Below are positions 50,930-59,361 of a stretch of DNA of 64,000 bases, piece by piece. Position numbers and translations under genes: made by a program. Source of the stretch: Sphingobacterium sp. (lineage in GTDB: Bacteria; Bacteroidota; Bacteroidia; Sphingobacteriales; Sphingobacteriaceae); NCBI GenBank assembly GCA_031277685.1, contig JAITLV010000131.1, forward strand, positions 62,001 to 126,000, written 5' to 3'. The stretch's first letter is position 1, and every line of letters begins with the position of its first letter. The notes beneath the pieces were generated by a model. That model saw nothing but the letters and a program-made list of their open reading frames with translations. It had not been told where the DNA came from and searched no databases.

Positions 50930-51946
50930 ATGATACAACTAAATGAAAGGCAACATTGTTATAGTAAAAAGACCAAGTCCATGACTGTAAAGAATAGTAA
51001 AGGGTATAGCAGAAAAAAAATTAGACAAAGCTTCAAATATTTTGATGAATCGGGTAAGATTGTTAATGACAGTAAAATTCTGGACAGAATACATCATTTA
51101 GTTATCCCACCGAACTGGACAAATGTTTGGATTTCGAAAAATCCGCGCAGTAATCTTCAAGCTTTTGGTTTTGACCAAAAAGAACGGAAACAGTATATTT
51201 ATCACCCCAAATTTGTTCAGCAACAGCAAACAGAGAAATTTAGAAAAGTACTGTATATGGGCCAGTACTTGCAGGATTTAAGAAAGATAAGTTCCCGTCA
51301 TTTAAAACATCCGGATTGGAATATGGAAAAGTTATGTGCTGTAGCTTTTAAAATAATGGATAGTACGCTCATACGTATTGGGAACAAACGCTACACCCTA
51401 GAAAATAAATCTTATGGTCTTAGTACATTAGAAAAGCGACATGTCACCGTTTGTGATCATGTAATCACATTGGCTTACAAGGGAAAGAAAGGTGTCTTTC
51501 AAGAAAAGTCCTGGCGGGACAAAAAGCAGGCTAAATTAATTGGAGAGTTACTAGCTATTAAAGGAAAAAATCTATTTAATATCGGTAAGGAAGGCCTTAA
51601 GGGCACCTTTTGTGGGCGTAGCTTTAATGTTTACCTACGGGATCATTGTCCTGGTCAGATCAACTGTAAAGATATCCGTATCTGGGGCGCCAGTAGAGAG
51701 GCTTTTAGATTATTGGCACAGACCAAACAGGAAGAAAATATAGCGCAACGAAAAAAACAGCTAAATGAAGTCATAAAAATAGTTGCTAAACAATTGGGCA
51801 ATACCAAAACAGTGGCGCAGAACTATTATATCCATCCTACGATACAGAAGGTATATCTGGAAGCAAAATTCCCATTTGTAAGAGAAAAACTGACCGTTAG
51901 CAAACTGGAATATAAACTATTTAGATTCTTGTTAAAATACGGCTAG
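50930..51946 (+). CDS. DNA topoisomerase IB
   Basis: A 338-residue poxvirus-type IB enzyme that relaxes supercoils through a 3'-phosphotyrosine. The N-terminal domain is seen in FKYFDESGKIV and IPPNWTNVWI; catalytic parts in LIRIGNKRYTLENKSYGLSTL, KDIRIWGASREA and NYYIHP, with Tyr300 as nucleophile. Translation could instead start at the ATG at 50981, since the first ATG directly abuts a strong hairpin. Family members are frequent next to Ku genes and stress genes in Bacteroidota. Confidence 0.9.
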   Translation: MIQLNERQHCYSKKTKSMTVKNSKGYSRKKIRQSFKYFDESGKIVNDSKILDRIHHLVIPPNWTNVWISKNPRSNLQAFGFDQKERKQYIYHPKFVQQQQTEKFRKVLYMGQYLQDLRKISSRHLKHPDWNMEKLCAVAFKIMDSTLIRIGNKRYTLENKSYGLSTLEKRHVTVCDHVITLAYKGKKGVFQEKSWRDKKQAKLIGELLAIKGKNLFNIGKEGLKGTFCGRSFNVYLRDHCPGQINCKDIRIWGASREAFRLLAQTKQEENIAQRKKQLNEVIKIVAKQLGNTKTVAQNYYIHPTIQKVYLEAKFPFVREKLTVSKLEYKLFRFLLKYG

Positions 51947-51950
51947 ACCG

Positions 51951-53153
51951 TTATCTGCCAAACTTAAACCACCCGGCCAGCGGATGCGTCTTTTTTTCTA
52001 ACCAGTAAGCGACCATCTCCATTCCAGTGACTGAAAAGGTAATACCGTTGCCGCCAAAACCACAAACAAAATAGCTATTCTTAAACGCCTTATGTTCGCC
52101 GATATAAGGCAGACCATCTTTGGTCACACCAAAGGTTCCAGCCCAGCTAAAATCCGTATAAAAAGGTTTATTAAAGATCTTATGGAAAGCCCCTTCCAAT
52201 TTGATGGACTTTTTCTCGACCAGTGCATCGCGCTTTGCCGGATCACGAAACTCCTCGTCTTCGCCACCGATCAAAAATCGACCATCATCAGTCGTACGCA
52301 TATAGAGATAGGGGTCGGAAGTATTCCAGATTAACAAGTCCTTATACCGTTGATAAAGCGATACATCCACTTCGGAAACAATCGCAAACGTACTCAATAA
52401 ATCTACAAACTTTTCTGGAATCATGCCCACGGTCTCGTATCCTATACAATATATTATTTTTTTTGCACGGATTTTTACACCCGTGGATAAGGTCGCCACA
52501 TTGGTTCGTGCATTATGCTTGACCCCAATAAGTTCAGTTTTATCAAAGATCTCCAATCCTTGTTTGACACTATTAAGCAATAACTCATGGGCAAAACAAA
52601 AGGCATCTATACTGCCCCCCTGTTTAGACAGTATTCCGCCAAAAGTATCCCGTAGACCGTATCTCTTTCCAATTTCCTCTGCCGTTAACCAGATGACTTT
52701 GAATCCGGCAGATTTCCGAGCATTAAATTCCTGTTCCAACCAAGGAATATCTTTCTTACGTGAAGCATAATACAGGGAATCTTTTACACGGAAACCAGCT
52801 TTGGACCTAATTTTACTGGCCAATAAACCAATCTTATCTATGGCTTTGCCACAAGCATCATAACAGGCTGTGGCCCCTTCCGTACCGATCAGTTCCATTA
52901 ACTGATAAAGTGGCTTATCAATCTCATATTGTAACATGGATGTTGTCGCAGCGGAACTGCCATTGGCAATTTCCCGCTTATCAATTAATATACAATTCTT
53001 TCCCATCGAAACACATTGATGTGCAATCAACGCACCAGTAATCCCCCCTCCAACAATTAATATATCGCAGGTTTTGTCCTGATGCAGCGAGGGATAAGTT
53101 GCCAAAAGCCCATTTTTTATTAGCCAAAAAGGTTCGTTCGATTTTAAATCCAT
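51951..53153 (-). CDS. FAD-dependent oxidoreductase (DAO type)
   Basis: A 400-residue glycine-oxidase-like flavoprotein. The FAD-binding motif is at about 30-45 (CDILIVGGGITGALIAHQC), with GSSAATTSML after it and the C-terminal GLPYIGE..FVCGFGGNGITFSVTGMEM closing the FAD site. No Rieske domain is attached. Substrate unknown. It is convergent with topoisomerase IB (four-base gap) and divergent from Ku. Confidence 0.88.
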   Translation of the reverse strand: MDLKSNEPFWLIKNGLLATYPSLHQDKTCDILIVGGGITGALIAHQCVSMGKNCILIDKREIANGSSAATTSMLQYEIDKPLYQLMELIGTEGATACYDACGKAIDKIGLLASKIRSKAGFRVKDSLYYASRKKDIPWLEQEFNARKSAGFKVIWLTAEEIGKRYGLRDTFGGILSKQGGSIDAFCFAHELLLNSVKQGLEIFDKTELIGVKHNARTNVATLSTGVKIRAKKIIYCIGYETVGMIPEKFVDLLSTFAIVSEVDVSLYQRYKDLLIWNTSDPYLYMRTTDDGRFLIGGEDEEFRDPAKRDALVEKKSIKLEGAFHKIFNKPFYTDFSWAGTFGVTKDGLPYIGEHKAFKNSYFVCGFGGNGITFSVTGMEMVAYWLEKKTHPLAGWFKFGR

Positions 53154-53340
53154 AATAAATGATCAATAATGACCATATAACCAATTCCAATATAAAAAAG
53201 TTTGTATTGATCCAAAGCAATAAAAAACAAGACTCATTTTCATTATATATTAAACTATTTGGGTTCGGCAAGGGTTATTGCAAAAGAGGCAATCATTGTA
53301 ACACCGATTGTTCAACAGAATTATAAAAAACAAAGATGCT

Positions 53341-54096
53341 ATGCGAGCCATTTGGACAGGAGCCATCGGATTTGGCCTGGTCAACATTCCGATAAAATTA
53401 TATAGTGCAACAGAAACGAGCAGTCTCGATCTCGACATGTTGGACAGAAAAGATTTGGCCAACATCAAATTCAAACGTGTCAATGAACAGACAGGTAAAG
53501 AAGTGAAATGGGATAATATCGTCAAGGGATATTTTATGAAGGATCACTATGTGGTATTGGAAGATGCAGATTTCGAAGATGCCAGCCCGGAAAAAACAAA
53601 ACTGATCAATTTACTTGCTTTTGTTAAATTAGCGGAGATTGACAGCGTTTATTTTGAAACCCCTTATTATCTACAACCACAAAAAGGCGGTGAGAAAGCT
53701 TATCAGTTGTTGTTAAAGGCACTCGAAAAAACAAAAGCGGCAGGACTAGGAGCCTTCGTCATGCGGAATGTAGAACATCTTGCCATCATAAAACCTTATC
53801 AAAATGCCCTTGTATTAAACAAGATTCGCTATCAACAGGAAATTAGAAGTCTCGATGACCTTAATTTGCCAACGAACATCAAAATCCAGAAAGCAGAAAT
53901 GGATATGGCCACCCAGCTTATTCAGCAACATAGCGTAGCCTTTGATATCAGCGCTTATAAAAATGAGTATAGCGCGGATCTTTTAAAAATTATCAAACAA
54001 AAAGACAAAGGTAAACGTCCGACGATAAGAAAGATAAAGGTTGAAAATACAAAAGCCGATGACTTGCTGGCTAAATTAAGAGCAAGTCTGGGTTAA
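53341..54096 (+). CDS. ku: Ku protein (non-homologous end joining)
   Basis: A 251-residue bacterial Ku homodimer subunit that binds DNA ends. MRAIWTGAIGFGLVNIPIKLYSATE is the family start, which sets the ATG at 53341 (a TTG at 53308 is in frame). VKGYFMKDHYVVLEDADFE and YYLQPQKGGEKAYQLLLKAL follow. The LigD ligase partner is not in the window and must lie elsewhere. No C-terminal basic extension is present beyond the core. Confidence 0.94.
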   Translation: MRAIWTGAIGFGLVNIPIKLYSATETSSLDLDMLDRKDLANIKFKRVNEQTGKEVKWDNIVKGYFMKDHYVVLEDADFEDASPEKTKLINLLAFVKLAEIDSVYFETPYYLQPQKGGEKAYQLLLKALEKTKAAGLGAFVMRNVEHLAIIKPYQNALVLNKIRYQQEIRSLDDLNLPTNIKIQKAEMDMATQLIQQHSVAFDISAYKNEYSADLLKIIKQKDKGKRPTIRKIKVENTKADDLLAKLRASLG

Positions 54097-54113
54097 CATT
54101 AAACTTATTTCCG

Positions 54114-54266
54114 ATGATACGTAAACTCAAATCTGGCAAATATCGAATTTATTCAAAACATCCAGACAAAGAAACCAATAGGCGCAAGAACCTAGGGACA
54201 TTCGACAGTCTGGAAGCAGCAAAAAAGCACGAACAAGAAATTCAATATTTCAAACATCATAAATAG
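54114..54266 (+). CDS. Conserved 50-residue basic protein downstream of Ku
   Basis: A short ORF 17 bp after the Ku stop: MIRKLKSGKYRIYSKH, then NRRKNLGTFDSLEAAKKHE and FKHHK at the end. This layout is one I recall as a common small protein near Ku/LigD and stress genes in many bacteria, resembling the N-terminal Arm domain of integrases (basic strand plus GTF...EAA.KHE helix), so nucleic-acid binding is plausible. Function is not established. Confidence 0.75.
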   Translation: MIRKLKSGKYRIYSKHPDKETNRRKNLGTFDSLEAAKKHEQEIQYFKHHK

Positions 54267-54459
54267 TGTAAAGTTCTATATTGCCAGATGCCCCAAATAA
54301 TTCGTTTAAATACGGGAGTTATAAACGTTTTCGGATTGCAAAAGAACTTAATAAGTTATTCCGTAAGACGATAAAAACGGCATAATTTATGCTGTATCAA
54401 TAAACATTTTCGTTGCATACCGGAGCTATTTCCACCAATTAATTTCTACAAACATTGAT

Positions 54460-55551
54460 ATGATAGTTAATGAACAAGTTTCCGTTTTGTCTGTTCTTGA
54501 TCACTCTCCTCTTGCCACCGCTGTTTATAACAGTCCTGAACTCCATATTTCCTATGTGAATCAAGCCATGTTAGAGATGTGGTGTGCTGATCATACTATT
54601 TTAGGGGAAACGTTCTGCAATTGTTTTCCAAGCTTTAAACAAGAAGGTTTTTCTTCGATCCTCAAAAATGTATGGAATACCGGAATCAGTTATCAGGCAA
54701 CAGATACACCAGCAGATATCATTGACGGTAATACAAAGACGACTCGGTATTTTGACTTCGAATACAAAGCACTGGTTGATGAATATGGGGATACCTATGC
54801 GATTTTGCATACCGCACATGATGTCACTGAACGCAAGTTAGTATACAATAGAATTGAACAACAAAACGAAGAAATCTCTTTTAATCATCAACTGGATTTG
54901 CTCGCCAATACCCTCTCCCATGATCTAAAAAATCCGTTAGCAGTACTCAAGATGGGCAATGACTTCTTGACGAGGAACCCCGATATGTGTCCTACAGTGC
55001 ATAAAAAATGGAACAAGAATATCGCTGATGCGATCCAAAATATTGAAGCTATAATCAATCAGACTTTGGAGCTTAGCAAAGCCCGTAAGAATACCAACCA
55101 GCAAGAATATATAGCAATGGATCGAAAGATCCAAAATTGCCTGGCTGAGGTACAGTTGCTTTACCCACAGCTCACTGTTTCTTTCCGCTTAGGTCACCTC
55201 TATGCTATCCATGCCAATAAGGCTATGATTTACCAGATTTTTGTTAATCTAATTGCCAACGCAGTTAAATATGCCAAGAAAACAACCGCTGATTACCTGC
55301 ACATTTATAGTGAACAGACAGATAAAGGAATTGTCTATTTTTTGGAGGACAATGGTATCGGTATCCCAGAAGATGAGTTGAACCAGGTATTTCTTGCCCA
55401 TGAACGTGCTAGCAATAGTACACACACCGTTGGTACCGGAATTGGTTTATCCCTGGTCAAACGATTGATCGAACGACTGGGCGGAACCATCAATCTGTCA
55501 AGTCAGTTGGGAAAAGGCACGATCATTAGGCTATTTTTTCCATATGTATAA
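54460..55551 (+). CDS. Soluble PAS-domain sensor histidine kinase
   Basis: A 363-residue kinase without membrane spans. A PAS domain covers about 10-125 (VLDHSPLATAVYNSPELHISYVN, ending AHDVTERK). HisKA holds the phosphoacceptor His154 in LSHDLKNPL. The ATPase domain has NLIANAVKY, EDNGIGIP and GTGIGLSLVKR. It shares the SHDLKNPL kinase core with the 722-residue kinase at 56410; no response regulator adjoins either. Confidence 0.92.
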   Translation: MIVNEQVSVLSVLDHSPLATAVYNSPELHISYVNQAMLEMWCADHTILGETFCNCFPSFKQEGFSSILKNVWNTGISYQATDTPADIIDGNTKTTRYFDFEYKALVDEYGDTYAILHTAHDVTERKLVYNRIEQQNEEISFNHQLDLLANTLSHDLKNPLAVLKMGNDFLTRNPDMCPTVHKKWNKNIADAIQNIEAIINQTLELSKARKNTNQQEYIAMDRKIQNCLAEVQLLYPQLTVSFRLGHLYAIHANKAMIYQIFVNLIANAVKYAKKTTADYLHIYSEQTDKGIVYFLEDNGIGIPEDELNQVFLAHERASNSTHTVGTGIGLSLVKRLIERLGGTINLSSQLGKGTIIRLFFPYV

Positions 55552-55625
55552 CGTTCAACGACTGTATTGGGCGGCACTTTCTTTCAAACCAAATTGCATT
55601 GAAGCATGTTCTTTACCAAAAAGGC

Positions 55626-56237
55626 ATGAAAAATATTATTCCTGAACAGAAAGAGGGTAAAAAACTCGATTGTTTCGAATCCGTTGATTTTGAAAGTACA
55701 ATGATTGCCGATGCAGCTTTTGATATGGCATGCGCTCATCTTGCACGCGTAAATCACTGGTATGAGCTCGCTGGAATTCCCGCAACTACATTTCAGTTAA
55801 CGGACAATAGTGGCCATCCTATTGATCGGCCTTTGGCCTTACATGACTACATTAGGCTAAATATCCCGGGGCCCGGACTCCCGAGCAGCTCAGGCTATGA
55901 CTGGGTGAATGTCGTTAATATTACACAAGACTCCACTGGCGAATATAAGCTTTATGCGCTGACTTTAAAGCCCTGTCCAAATCCACAACATCCCGAAAAT
56001 AAAGATACCGCTCATTTTTTTGAAGGGATTTCCTCCTCCACCTTTCTCGTAGAACAGCGACGCAATAGTGTTTTAATTCAATATGCGGGCCGCAATGAAA
56101 TCATCAATGTTGAAAATCACAGTATTGGGGATAATATCCGAAACTTATTTATTGGCTTGGCCGCGAAGGTTGGTGCATCCTATCCACAATGGAAATCACT
56201 GGTCAAAGGTCTTGCTGATAACATCAGCGTTAAATAA
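55626..56237 (+). CDS. Hypothetical protein between two sensor kinases
   Basis: About 203 residues from the ATG at 55626. Not recognised. The core DYIRLNIPGPGLPSSSGYDW and WVNVVNITQD look like a beta-rich domain; the C-terminus is helical (NIRNLFIGLAAKVGASYPQW). No signal peptide or membrane span. Placement between two kinases suggests a role in the same signalling unit. Confidence 0.7.
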   Translation: MKNIIPEQKEGKKLDCFESVDFESTMIADAAFDMACAHLARVNHWYELAGIPATTFQLTDNSGHPIDRPLALHDYIRLNIPGPGLPSSSGYDWVNVVNITQDSTGEYKLYALTLKPCPNPQHPENKDTAHFFEGISSSTFLVEQRRNSVLIQYAGRNEIINVENHSIGDNIRNLFIGLAAKVGASYPQWKSLVKGLADNISVK

Positions 56238-56409
56238 TGAATGTAAAATAGGCAATGCAATTCAAAGTCGGCAAGATTATCTCTAAAGGAAAACATAATC
56301 AAATAAGGAAATATTACAACAAATTGTTTGCTACCACCTCAGCATAATCAATCAGCATTTTTTATTTTTTTTCGTATATTAGGTTATATTATAAGGAGTT
56401 TTTGTTAAT

Positions 56410-58578
56410 ATGAACACTGCTTTTCAATCTAACAATCAAAATACGATTAAACTTCAGCATTTTGGTAGTCTTGTTGTTATAGACAAGCAATATACAATTG
56501 TTGCGATAAGTAAATTTGCAGCTCAAAAAGCGAACACGTCCACTGACTCGCTATTGGGAACGAATTTTTTCGAAACCTTCAATGCTGCCTTAGGGGATGC
56601 ACTTGAAAAGATAAAACATGTATTGAATACATTACAGGAGACTGGCCATTCTCGCCATATTCTTCCACTAAAAGTACAGCAGGAACGTTTGTATTTCAAA
56701 ATAAAAATAGATCAAGGATATTTTTATATTGAATGGGAAAAACAACACAAAAAATATATCTCAGCAAAGAAAATCAATGAGTTCAACTTTTTGCTTGATA
56801 CGATCCAGCCCAACAATTGGGACCGGGTCTGCTTAGCAATCAGTAAGTTACTAAACTATGACCGGGTATTTGTTCTCCAGGTTCAGGAAACTGGCTACAG
56901 CGAAGTAATTGCCGAACACACTTCGAATGGCAAACCTTACTTTAGAGGAAAGGAGTTTTCCAAAGATTTTATGTCCAAAGAGGCCATAGCGTATTATAGC
57001 AGTTACTCATACCGTTATGTTCCTAATATCAAGAAAAATGACCAGCAGTTTTTTTATAGCGGCGATTCCATAGATACACTTTCCAGCCTGCTGTGTCCAC
57101 TTCCCACGCTTCATCAAATTTTCCTGGAAAAAATCCATGTTGAGAGTGCTTTGTTTTTCCGCATCTGCATAGATGAGGAATTCTGGGGACTCGTTGTTGC
57201 GCAACAAATACAGGAAAAACAAGTTGATCTACAACAGCGGAAACTCTGTACTTTTGTTATTCAAGCAGCGGCCAGTAAATATGAAAGCCATGTAAAACAG
57301 AACCTACTTGAAAGAACAGAACTTCTTAATATGGCAGAAGAAGAACTAAAAAAAAGCCTTTCGGAGAACAAAACAGTCAATTGTGCATTGGTTCAGCATA
57401 TCAGTACACTGACACAACTGGTCGATGCGGATGGTCTCAGCATATTCAACCAAGGTGACGTATTTAGCCACGGGCATACGCCCAATAAAGCGCTTTTCTA
57501 TGAAATTATTCAATTTCTACAGCAACATAGTGATAAAGCGCTATTCAAGGATTACAACTTTCGATTAAATCATCAGAATAACTTCAAAGAAAAGTTGAAT
57601 TTTGCGGGGCTGATGTACCTCAAAGTTGGACTGGAAAATGACTATTATCTGATATGGTTCAGAAAAGCAAACCAAAGTCGGGTGATGCAATTTGATCAAA
57701 GAAACCATAAGCATCCCAACAAATTAGTATTCTGGGAGGACGTTCATTATGATGTCGCAAAACCGTGGAATGATCCTGAAATCAATTTTGTATTACGCTT
57801 GAATCAGATTATTAAGGAATCTATATTTAGAAAGCTGAAAGAAAGGCAAACGCTCAATGAAGAACTCCTGAGCCTGAACAATGAATTGGAAATGTTTACA
57901 TACACCTTATCACATGATTTGAAAAATCCATTGTCTATCTTGAAAATGGGCATTCAATTTCTACAGCAGCATTCCGATGACATCGATCTTTCAAAGACCG
58001 ACAAATGGTATCAGAATTTTAGTAGAAGTGTTTCCAATATTGAGGATATTATTAATAATATGGTTCAGCTAAGCCAACATCGTGCAAGTATTTTGGACAA
58101 GGAACCACTTCCGATGACCTACACCTTACAGCGTATCTTTCAAGAAAACAAGACGCTGTATCAAGCTGCAAATTGCCAGTCCTATTTTGGGCCTTTGTTA
58201 CCCATCTGGGGTGAAAAGAGTGCTGTTTACCAAATTTTCACAAATCTCATTGTCAATGCAATCAAATACTCCGTTCAGGCGGACGAACCCCTTATCATCA
58301 TAGAAAGCGAGACGCAGGAGGATATGACCCATTATTGTATCAAGGATAACGGCATAGGCATTCCTGCTGAGCAATTGCCCCATATTTACGAGATGTTCTC
58401 CAGAGCACACAATGTAGGGAGCATTCCAGGCACTGGAATCGGACTATCACTCGTGAAGCGTGTTATGGAACGTCTCGGAGGCAGTATAGACGTAGAATCC
58501 AAAGTCGGCGAAGGAACAACTGTCCACCTCTATTTTCCCATAGTCGCCCCATTTCCAGATCATATGCTGAGTGATTGA
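56410..58578 (+). CDS. Phytochrome-like sensor histidine kinase lacking the N-terminal bilin Cys
   Basis: A 722-residue soluble kinase with the phytochrome order PAS (about 12-110), GAF (about 125-295), PHY (about 310-475), HisKA (His502 in LSHDLKNPL) and HATPase (GTGIGLSLVKRV). The GAF motif YDRVFVLQV..SEVIAEH and PHY motif YYLIWFRK support the call. The first Cys is at residue 141, so the biliverdin Cys of bacteriophytochromes is absent. The DIP motif reads DFM (186-188), while the chromophore-contact His equivalent is kept (His235, PTLH). It may sense something other than light or bind a pigment without a covalent bond. Confidence 0.82.
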   Translation: MNTAFQSNNQNTIKLQHFGSLVVIDKQYTIVAISKFAAQKANTSTDSLLGTNFFETFNAALGDALEKIKHVLNTLQETGHSRHILPLKVQQERLYFKIKIDQGYFYIEWEKQHKKYISAKKINEFNFLLDTIQPNNWDRVCLAISKLLNYDRVFVLQVQETGYSEVIAEHTSNGKPYFRGKEFSKDFMSKEAIAYYSSYSYRYVPNIKKNDQQFFYSGDSIDTLSSLLCPLPTLHQIFLEKIHVESALFFRICIDEEFWGLVVAQQIQEKQVDLQQRKLCTFVIQAAASKYESHVKQNLLERTELLNMAEEELKKSLSENKTVNCALVQHISTLTQLVDADGLSIFNQGDVFSHGHTPNKALFYEIIQFLQQHSDKALFKDYNFRLNHQNNFKEKLNFAGLMYLKVGLENDYYLIWFRKANQSRVMQFDQRNHKHPNKLVFWEDVHYDVAKPWNDPEINFVLRLNQIIKESIFRKLKERQTLNEELLSLNNELEMFTYTLSHDLKNPLSILKMGIQFLQQHSDDIDLSKTDKWYQNFSRSVSNIEDIINNMVQLSQHRASILDKEPLPMTYTLQRIFQENKTLYQAANCQSYFGPLLPIWGEKSAVYQIFTNLIVNAIKYSVQADEPLIIIESETQEDMTHYCIKDNGIGIPAEQLPHIYEMFSRAHNVGSIPGTGIGLSLVKRVMERLGGSIDVESKVGEGTTVHLYFPIVAPFPDHMLSD

Positions 58579-58675
58579 TACAGCAACGATCCAGCTGATG
58601 AAGATAACAAAAGATAGCCTATTGAGGTCTCTCCTACATTTTAGAAATTAGGCTGGTGCGGGACCCGAGGAAAAG

Positions 58676-58870
58676 CTAATCTTGTGTCTTCTTCGTTAAT
58701 TTTCGATAAACAACGAGGACCATAACAAAAATAAAAATAAGTATAAAAAGCCAAATGCCTGGTTCTGTATACCACTCGTTTGAGTTTCCGGTATTTAAAG
58801 CCTCTGTCTGTTCCCCTGGCTGCGCAGCCGAGGATATGAGTTCCGTTGTTAAAACCCCTAGTATCATCAT
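58676..58870 (-). CDS. Small single-span membrane protein, paralogue of the one at 588-797
   Basis: A 64-residue protein with a signal-like N-terminus, a short polar loop, WYTEPGIWL, one strong span and a basic tail RKLTKKTQD. The WYxxPxIWL..RKxTxK layout matches the 69-residue protein at the left end of the window. Function unknown. Confidence 0.6.
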   Translation of the reverse strand: MMILGVLTTELISSAAQPGEQTEALNTGNSNEWYTEPGIWLFILIFIFVMVLVVYRKLTKKTQD

Positions 58871-59046
58871 ATATACATTTTCTGATCCAACGTATAAAGA
58901 ACCATAGCCATGCCGAAGTGGTTTTATTTAACTTCGACTGATCATTAATAACATGCGATTAGTTTAAACCAAATATCATTTTCGATTGTTCTTCTAATAA
59001 GTTAATAGGTATCAAAAATACACCTATCCCTTTCAATCATTAAAAA

Positions 59047-59343
59047 ATGGAAAAGATATTGCAATCTACAATAGTAAAACAAGGTTTAATTATTGCGTAT
59101 TATTTTAGCAATAGATGGTATCGTAAATGTCTCTTTAGTGATAGCCAAATACGAGACCCGAAGAATAGTGCCCCGGCTCAATCACCTGGGGAAGAGCTGG
59201 ATGAAACAGAAGCGAAACCAGATAAAAAATATACACATAAGCAAACGGATCAGCACGTATCTGACAAAAGGCATCAGTTTGACAAAAAAAACACCTGGGA
59301 TGAAGATGTGAAAAATCCGGCTATAACCAAGAAAACAGATTGA
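59047..59343 (+). CDS. Hydrophilic hypothetical protein, 98 residues
   Basis: Not recognised. After a somewhat hydrophobic start the protein is strongly polar (Lys/Asp/Gln-rich), probably disordered, like several other small proteins of the island. The true start may be internal. A hairpin covers the stop codon. Confidence 0.45.
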   Translation: MEKILQSTIVKQGLIIAYYFSNRWYRKCLFSDSQIRDPKNSAPAQSPGEELDETEAKPDKKYTHKQTDQHVSDKRHQFDKKNTWDEDVKNPAITKKTD

Positions 59344-59361
59344 CGCTAATTGTCAATCTGT
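59335..59361. terminator. Hairpin between convergent genes
   Basis: ACAGATTGAC and GTCAATCTGT around GCTAATT, spanning the stop of the 98-residue ORF and the end of the GH43 gene. Confidence 0.65.
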
